Assembly: GCF_000801105.2 (NCBI RefSeq)
Contig: NC_079516.1
Coordinates: 9,114,001 to 9,178,000, forward strand
DNA: 64,000 nucleotides
From: Raphanus sativus
Taxonomy: Eukaryota; Streptophyta; Magnoliopsida; Brassicales; Brassicaceae
Direction of reading: 5' to 3'
Under the pieces are notes generated by a model that saw nothing but the letters and a program-made list of their open reading frames with translations, did no database searches and had not been told where the DNA came from. The position numbers and the translations under genes are program-made. This document shows positions 58,027 through 64,000 of the stretch, one piece after another; the stretch's first letter is position 1, and each line of letters opens with the position of its first letter.

Positions 58027-58458
58027 ATGAAAACTATGAAAAAGATCCTTCTTTCACTTATCATTATATCATCAATCATGACCTTGACGTCTATGCTTCA
58101 GCCACATACTTTGTCACTGGGTGAGGAATACGACGTGCGTGTTATCAACAGCTTCAGAGACAACTCCTCTCTGCCTTTAGTGATCTGGTGCACCTCGCCA
58201 CAAGGTGATCTCGGTGGTCGCGCACTTCAAGAGGGAGATGACTTCCAATGGACGGCCAGGATCGAGCTGTGGTCGTGGAGGGCAGAGTACACGTGTACAA
58301 TGAAGTGGGAGTTGAAGAGGAAGAGGTTCAAGGCGTTTAAGGTTTCTAGAGACAGCAATAGATGTGGAATTACAAAGAAATGTTCTTGGTCCGTTAGAGA
58401 AGATGGATTTTATTTTAGCAGTGACGAGGTTTATTGGACCAAAGATTTTTCTTGGTGA
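58027..58458 (+). CDS. Plant self-incompatibility S1 (SPH) family secreted protein, single exon, 143 aa
   Basis: Small secreted protein of the S1/SPH family, first known from poppy pollen rejection; most Brassicaceae members have no proven function. Start chosen at ATG 58027, because upstream in-frame residues are hydrophilic while this start gives a clear signal peptide (MKKILLSLIIISSIMTLTSM). The mature part shows the family layout: YDVRVINSF, then WCTSPQGDLG, a tryptophan-rich FQWTARIELWSW, then YTCTMKWE, and RCGITKKCSWSVREDGFYF before the end at 58458. Four cysteines (WCTS, YTCT, NRCG, KKCS) match the two expected disulfides. It is intronless as usual, with no break. A long-inverted-repeat element starts about 200 bp downstream. 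Confidence 0.9.
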   Translation: MKTMKKILLSLIIISSIMTLTSMLQPHTLSLGEEYDVRVINSFRDNSSLPLVIWCTSPQGDLGGRALQEGDDFQWTARIELWSWRAEYTCTMKWELKRKRFKAFKVSRDSNRCGITKKCSWSVREDGFYFSSDEVYWTKDFSW

Positions 58459-58664
58459 TAATTATTTTATTTGAGTGAACATATTCAGAAACTTCAATAT
58501 ATGATTCATCTAGAATCATTGCTCTTAAGGGGAAGAGATCTCATTTCATTCATATATGGGTCTATGAAAGCTTAGTAATTAGGTCTCATAGGGGAAGGAG
58601 ACAAATCATTGAGCCCAACAGTTTTGCCAATGTACTTTTTATCAAACCAGTAAGTTTTTTTAAG

Positions 58665-59935
58665 GAAAATTCTTTAAAAATACACGGACTATTTCTATTT
58701 TCTAATAAAAATATATGAACTATTTTGGATCTCCATTTAATACACAAACTAATTTATATTGCCTATTAAATACACAAACTTTTGAAAATCTACAGATTTT
58801 ACACATCGTTTTAAACGAGTTAACTACGTTTAACAGAATTGACGACGACGTTAGTGTTTAATTACACACGTGATTAAATTGTGAAAAGAAAACAAAAAAT
58901 AAAATACACGAACTAATTTTAATTTACTAATAAAATACATAGACTATTTTGGATCTCGTTTAAAACACGAACTAATTTTAGTTTTCCATTAAATACACAA
59001 ATTTTGAAATTTGCAGATTTCACATCGATTTAGACGACGTCAATTATGTTTAACATGATTTAGACGATGTCAACTATGTTTAACAGAAGTGATGACGATG
59101 TTAGTGTTTCGTTAAACATATGGTTAAATTATGAAGGAAAAATTCCTTAAAAATCCTCCCGGTAGATTATACAGTAAACTTTCTTCTCCATTATGCTTAC
59201 ATAATGTAAATTAACCTTGATTGAATCATTATCACTGCAACCAAAGCGAAGAATAAAAATCAGAAGCACATAACACTAAACTAATTTCAAAATCAGAAAC
59301 TCGTTTAAAATTACCTAGTTTTCTTCTTCCTCTTTCACGACATGGAAATCGGCTCCACTTCGAAGCGATATAAAGGGAAATCAAAGCGAAGAAGAAGAAA
59401 ATGAATAGATTTTGAAGAATAAAAGAGGTTGGAACAGATTAGGGTGCCAAACTCAAACTGAAACTAACTTGAATTATGAGTCAATCGATTTGAAAGGTTT
59501 TGGCTTAGGGTGAGTGTGCTTTTTACAGTTTAGCCACCTGTTTAATTAAAACTAACATCACCTTCTTTTAAATATAGTTGACATAGTCTAAATCGATGGG
59601 CAAAATTTGCAAATTCTAAAAGTTTGTGTATTAAATGAGAAACAAAAATTAGTTCGTGTATTAAACAAGGATCCAAAATAGTTTGTGTATTTTATTAGCA
59701 AATGAAATTAGTTAAGAATTTTATTTTCACAATTTAAACACATGTTTAGTTCAACATTAACGTCGTTGTCACTTCCGTTAAACATAGTTAACGCCGTCTA
59801 AAATGATATGTAAAATCTGCGAATTATGTATTTAATATCCAACATAAATTGGTTCACGTATTAAATGAGAATCCAAAATAGTTCGCGTATTTTGTTAGCA
59901 AATAAAAATTAGTCTGTATATTTTTAGAGAATTTC
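58665..59935. mobile_element. Long-inverted-repeat non-autonomous element, about 1.27 kb
   Basis: The left end AAGGAAAATTCTTTAAAAAT is mirrored by the right end (reverse complement AAGGGAAATTCTCTAAAAAT). Each arm contains two tandem units with words like AACTATTTTGGATCTC and ACACAAACT. The core (59160-59540) has an exon-like stretch with a donor-like CTAG/GTAATT on the minus strand near 59320 but no recognisable domain. A target duplication could not be settled. Confidence 0.6.
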
Positions 59936-61856
59936 CCTTCTTTTTATCGAGAAATCAACATATTCGTCATACATTAACACATCTCAACATTCTCGACCAG
60001 TACATATATGGATGAACTGTGAAAATTCATTTATCAACGTTGATTTATTTCAGATATCATATAAAAACTAACAAATTATAGTTTTATCATACATTGACCC
60101 GTCATTCTGTAGTTAAAACTGACATAAACTTACATAATCACTACAAATTGCTTACATGTTAGATATAACGTACTAAGTGACATTGATATACTGGTTAACT
60201 CAGAAAAAAAAAATATTTTAAACCTACACAAATGACATAATTTTATTTAGTAAATAAACTAATTATTTTATCAATTAAAAAGCTGATTTTTCTGTCCACT
60301 CACATGAATATAATAATAGTTTTGTTAATAGACATCCAATATTTTCGCTTTGTAATTTTTCTTACTGTTCTTTGTATCTCTTTCGTTATTCTATTTCAGG
60401 AACCCTGACCATGTCTTTATTTTCTATAATTTGAAACAATTTGTATATGTTAAATTATATTTTATACAGAAAATATATTTGAAAATACATTTTAATTTAA
60501 ATTTCTTAATATTTATATATTGATTATATAAAATATATGTTTCTTTAGATTCCGTTTAGGTGTCTGTATATATGATCAGACGTAGAGGTTTTATCTGCTA
60601 CATAACAAGCGTATAAAGCATTTCAAGGCACTAAAAGTACATTTAATCAATTAATAAGAAAAGTTAAAAAAAATACAGTGATAAATCTTGTAATATCTCT
60701 TGCAATATAAATTTAATTATATAGTTGTGTGTTTTATTTTAATACCATTGATTGATATGGTTTATGGTATGTGTAATGATGTAATAGATACATTTTTTGA
60801 GAAAATATATCTATGCCATTAAAGATATGGTCTGATAGATACAATTTCAAAAGAAATTAATGATAAAGTTCACATGAAAATTAGGTTAGAATATTAATAC
60901 AATGATACCATGAACATCTTGTTCGCCGCTTTTAACAATCAAAGTGCGTTTCCACCTTATAACGAACCACATTCACATTTATAAACTACACGATAAAAGT
61001 TCTCAGGATAAATATACAATTTTTCTTTGGTTTAGATATTCCTGAAGAAACTACTTCAAGAAAGTTTCCTCTATAACTCATAGAATAAAATGCGTAGTCA
61101 TTATAAAAAAGAACTAAACAGAATAAATATATGTTTTATTATAAAAACTGTAGGAAATATAAAATATCCTCAGAAACTTTAAAAACATTACGAGAAATAA
61201 TTAAATAATTCAAAAAAATCTTACAAAAAGAATTCAAAACAAAAAAAGAAATCTATTAGAAAAGAAATCTTAGGTTGGTGTTAAGAAGCTTCAAAAACGA
61301 TGGTATTTCATTCCGCTTCATTCCTAGAAGGTTTGCAACTCCAGTAGATAAATTGGCCAAAAAAAAGAAGCAAATCAAAACTATATAGTTGTATGGTCAA
61401 GTTGATCACTTGTAAGACTTTCATAGTGAATAAAGTTGACAAAAAAGGCCGGTGTTAAACAAGGGTTTAATTGCGTAATAGCCACATTTAAGAGAGAAAT
61501 TATGTGAATAACACTGATTTTGACATAACGTAATGTCAGATATTTAGGGACATTCCATCCGGTTTTATCTCTTTGCTTAACAAGTTTCCAGTTGCAATTT
61601 ATAAAATAGGTGACGTAGTGTTTTTTTGTGCCATATTAACAATCGCATAACATTGCTCAATGCGTGTCCCATATGTATTTATCATATATGATTTAATGGT
61701 ATACAACGAAATGAGTGGATAATATTAGTACGTGTTACAAAACATATATTAATGTATTGATGAATTAAAAGTTACAAATACTACTATTCTATATATAACA
61801 AAATAGTATAGATCACGAAACACATGCTAACTTGTATGTAATTGTAGTACTTAATG
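59936..61856. other. AT-rich intergenic DNA
   Basis: Nothing is recognised on either strand. Confidence 0.55.
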
Positions 61857-62650
61857 TTTTCCCAGTGTCAATCCCAATCTTCTATAAACACGGGAATATA
61901 AACCCTACTCTAAATTTTAAAATGTGAAAAATGTAAATAGTGAGATGAATTCGGAATCTACATTATGTGATATTAAACTGAACAATGTATAATTGAAATG
62001 CCAGTAAAATGCATTTCGATTCTACATGTTGCATACAAAATAGAAACGGTGAAAATGTAGATGCAATCTAAAGACCATCTAACATAATTCTCAAATTTTG
62101 ATATGTTTATGCCTTCATGGAAGAGGGTAATTGTTTTTCCAATGTCAACACCAATCATGCATAAACTAAACATTATTAACGAATCATTAAACTCTGTACA
62201 GAAATATAAATCCTATTATTAATTAACACATTATGTGATATTAAATTGTACAATATAAAACCAGAGTGCCAAGAAGATGCATTTCCATTCTATTTACGAT
62301 AGTAAGAATAGAAACATGGAAAATGTAGCTAGTTGCAATCGAAAGTAGTCATATATAATATAATAGAAATTTTGAAATGTCTATGATTGAATGGAAGTAG
62401 TCAATGTTTTCCCCAATGTCAACCTAAATATTCCATAACTTAAACCCTATCCACTAATCACTAAACTCTACACCGAAATATAAACCTAATTCAAATATCA
62501 AAATATGAAAATAGTAAATATTGGTAATGAATTCAGAAACTAGAGTAGGTGATATTAAACCGTCTAGTTTAGTATAAGAATGCAAATAAGATGAAATTTT
62601 ATTCTACGTGAGTCAGACATAATAGAAACAGGAAAATGTACTTTTCAGAA
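61857..62650. repeat. Three diverged tandem repeats, unit about 275 bp
   Basis: Units begin near 61857, 62133 and 62406, each with TTTTCC, AGTGTCAA or AATGTCAA. They share in order CCATAAACT-like, GAAATATAAACC, GTGATATTAAA, ATGCATTTC-ATTCTA and ATAGAAAC-GAAAATGTA. Divergence is substantial, so the array is old. No coding capacity is visible. Confidence 0.75.
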
Positions 62651-62759
62651 TGAACGTATTTTTTAGAAGCTGGCGTTATGGATGAGAAAGACGATGAGGT
62701 ATTTGATGGAATAAACGACCAAAAATGTGTAGAGCTATTTTATATGAAAGAATATTTCC

Positions 62760-62787
62760 TCACACACACACACACACACACACACAT
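62760..62787. repeat. (CA)n microsatellite
   Basis: About 13 uninterrupted CA units, likely length-polymorphic. Confidence 0.95.
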
Positions 62788-62943
62788 ATTTTCAGGTTTC
62801 ACCGGTTGCGTGAAGGATCGTTATTATATAAAGCTAATACCAAGTATATGAATGTTAGAAAAATTGGTTATACAGTGAATTATACATTTTGCGTTATAGA
62901 GCCCAACATACTCTTCTAAAAACAAATTAACAGAGCTCTCATA

Positions 62944-63671
62944 TCAATACTATAAAACATGATCATGACCAATTGATAAATGTTTAATCCAACAATTATT
63001 CTTCTATATATTATAACTTAACCTACTTGATTAAATAAACCAAATATTTTGGAAGTTGTAACCTTTATGTCCATGATGCTCGGGCTCCAAAGCTACTTTT
63101 TTAACGGTTTGATGGATATTGTGATCACACATCAGCATGAGATATAAATGTTAATAACCAAATCTAGGTTTTCTTTTAACAATTGGGCAATGAGTCATGA
63201 TTTTAAAATGTATAAAATTAAACTGGTTTTAACAACTACAGTTGGTCTTTTTATTTTCACTGGGTCGAAATTTACAAACCCATTTATAATTGCATAAAAA
63301 ATTATTATGGGTAATAATAACGTTTTATAGATCATTATATATGAAATCAAAATTATGAAAATTTAATTAAAAATATAATTATATTATTTTATTACTAATT
63401 GATTACTAAACAAAAAATTTGTTATTTTTGGAAAAAAAAATAATAACTGTTTAGGAATAAAATTCAAAATTAATGTGTGAAATAACTATGGCAAAATTCA
63501 ATAAAATTATCAAAACCTTTTACTAATAATCTTAAAAATATTATACATAAATATGATTATAAAAACCACATATATGATTACAAAAAAATACAGATATGAA
63601 AAATAAATTTTTAAAACAAATTTTAAAACAAAAATTATATCCACTCTTTGAAAGAGTGGATCAAAATCTAG
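62944..63671 (+). mobile_element. Non-autonomous Helitron, 728 bp
   Basis: The 5' end TCAATACTATAAAACATGAT follows an A. The 3' end has the perfect hairpin CCACTCTTTGAAAGAGTGG (63641-63659), then ATCAAAATCTAG and a host T at 63672. It contains no coding sequence. Confidence 0.8.
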
Positions 63672-64000
63672 TATTCTATTAAATTAGAAAAATTATCTAT
63701 TTTCTAAGAGCGGATCAAAATCTAGTATTCTGTTAAATTAAAAACATTATCTATTCTCTACTGATATATGTTTATTCCAATTATTATTTTACTTTATTTA
63801 AAGATAAAATTAATTATAATAGATTTTGATTAAGATTTATACAAATATGATTACAAAGAAAAAAACATAAATATGATTATAATGAAAAACATAAAAATGA
63901 AAATTAATTTTCTAAAAAAATTGAAAAAGAAAAAATATACCAGAATCTAGTTTTCTTTTAAACAAGCCACTCTGCGGGCTCATAACTTTTTTTTTTACTT
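63672..64000. repeat. Further Helitron-end fragments
   Basis: GAGCGGATCAAAATCTAGT recurs at about 63709-63727 with the same downstream ATTCT-TTAAATTA words as after 63671. A third weaker AGAATCTAGT lies at about 63947. These are partial Helitron 3' ends or a duplicated junction. Confidence 0.45.

Overview
This is a transposon-rich, AT-rich plant nuclear segment, most likely from Brassica or a close Brassicaceae relative. The few host genes closely resemble Arabidopsis genes (a UNE16-type MYB-CC factor, a SERF/4F5 protein, a CML22-like EF-hand protein, GASA peptides and an S1/SPH protein), and they have plant-style short exons and introns. The repeats are typical Brassicaceae ones: Helitrons with CTAG ends, MULEs with 9-bp target duplications, a tRNA-derived SINE and L1-type LINEs. 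A 100-base run of N at 24751-24850 is an assembly gap.

Layout: 1-5805 is a minus-strand L1-type LINE. ORF1 is complete and ORF2 is open to the window edge with no stop codon. 6863-12107 is a 5.2-kb Helitron with a broken RPA-like remnant, and 12864-13510 is a small Helitron. 16200-17790 is the remnant of an endogenous pararetrovirus-like element, including a promoter. 18003-19976 is a Helitron containing a 447-bp tandem repeat. 20985-21319 is a SINE with target duplications. 22300-24260 holds MITEs and a dead LINE. 24484-27369 is a long-terminal-inverted-repeat element that ends about 145 bp before a host gene.

Gene cluster, 27514-37849: a UNE16-like MYB-CC gene (+), then a CML22-like EF-hand gene (+), then a SERF gene (-). 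A 5.33-kb MULE (30675-36006) with a perfect 9-bp duplication (TATATCAGT) sits two codons before the original stop codon of the EF-hand gene, which now reads into the transposon terminus. The SERF gene appears to use an AT-AC (U12-type) intron after a seven-base first exon.

38250-47320 is a large tandem duplication. Each copy carries an intact GASA/snakin gene. The two proteins differ at one residue, and only copy 1 has a Helitron in its upstream region, so copy 2 serves as the empty site. 47916-49121 is another Helitron. 50063-55068 is a second MULE with a perfect 9-bp duplication (AATCTTTTA); it carries a truncated transposase and an opposing DUF1985-like gene with a probable nonsense codon, which recalls the Ulp1-carrying Kaonashi MULEs. 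58027-58458 is an intact S1/SPH secreted protein gene. The remainder is long-inverted-repeat elements, diverged tandem repeats and a final Helitron (62944-63671).

The host genes do not form a pathway; they are neighbours separated and remodelled by transposons. Gene assignments come from sequence recognition without a database search. Exon boundaries were derived by hand from splice consensus and reading-frame continuity.
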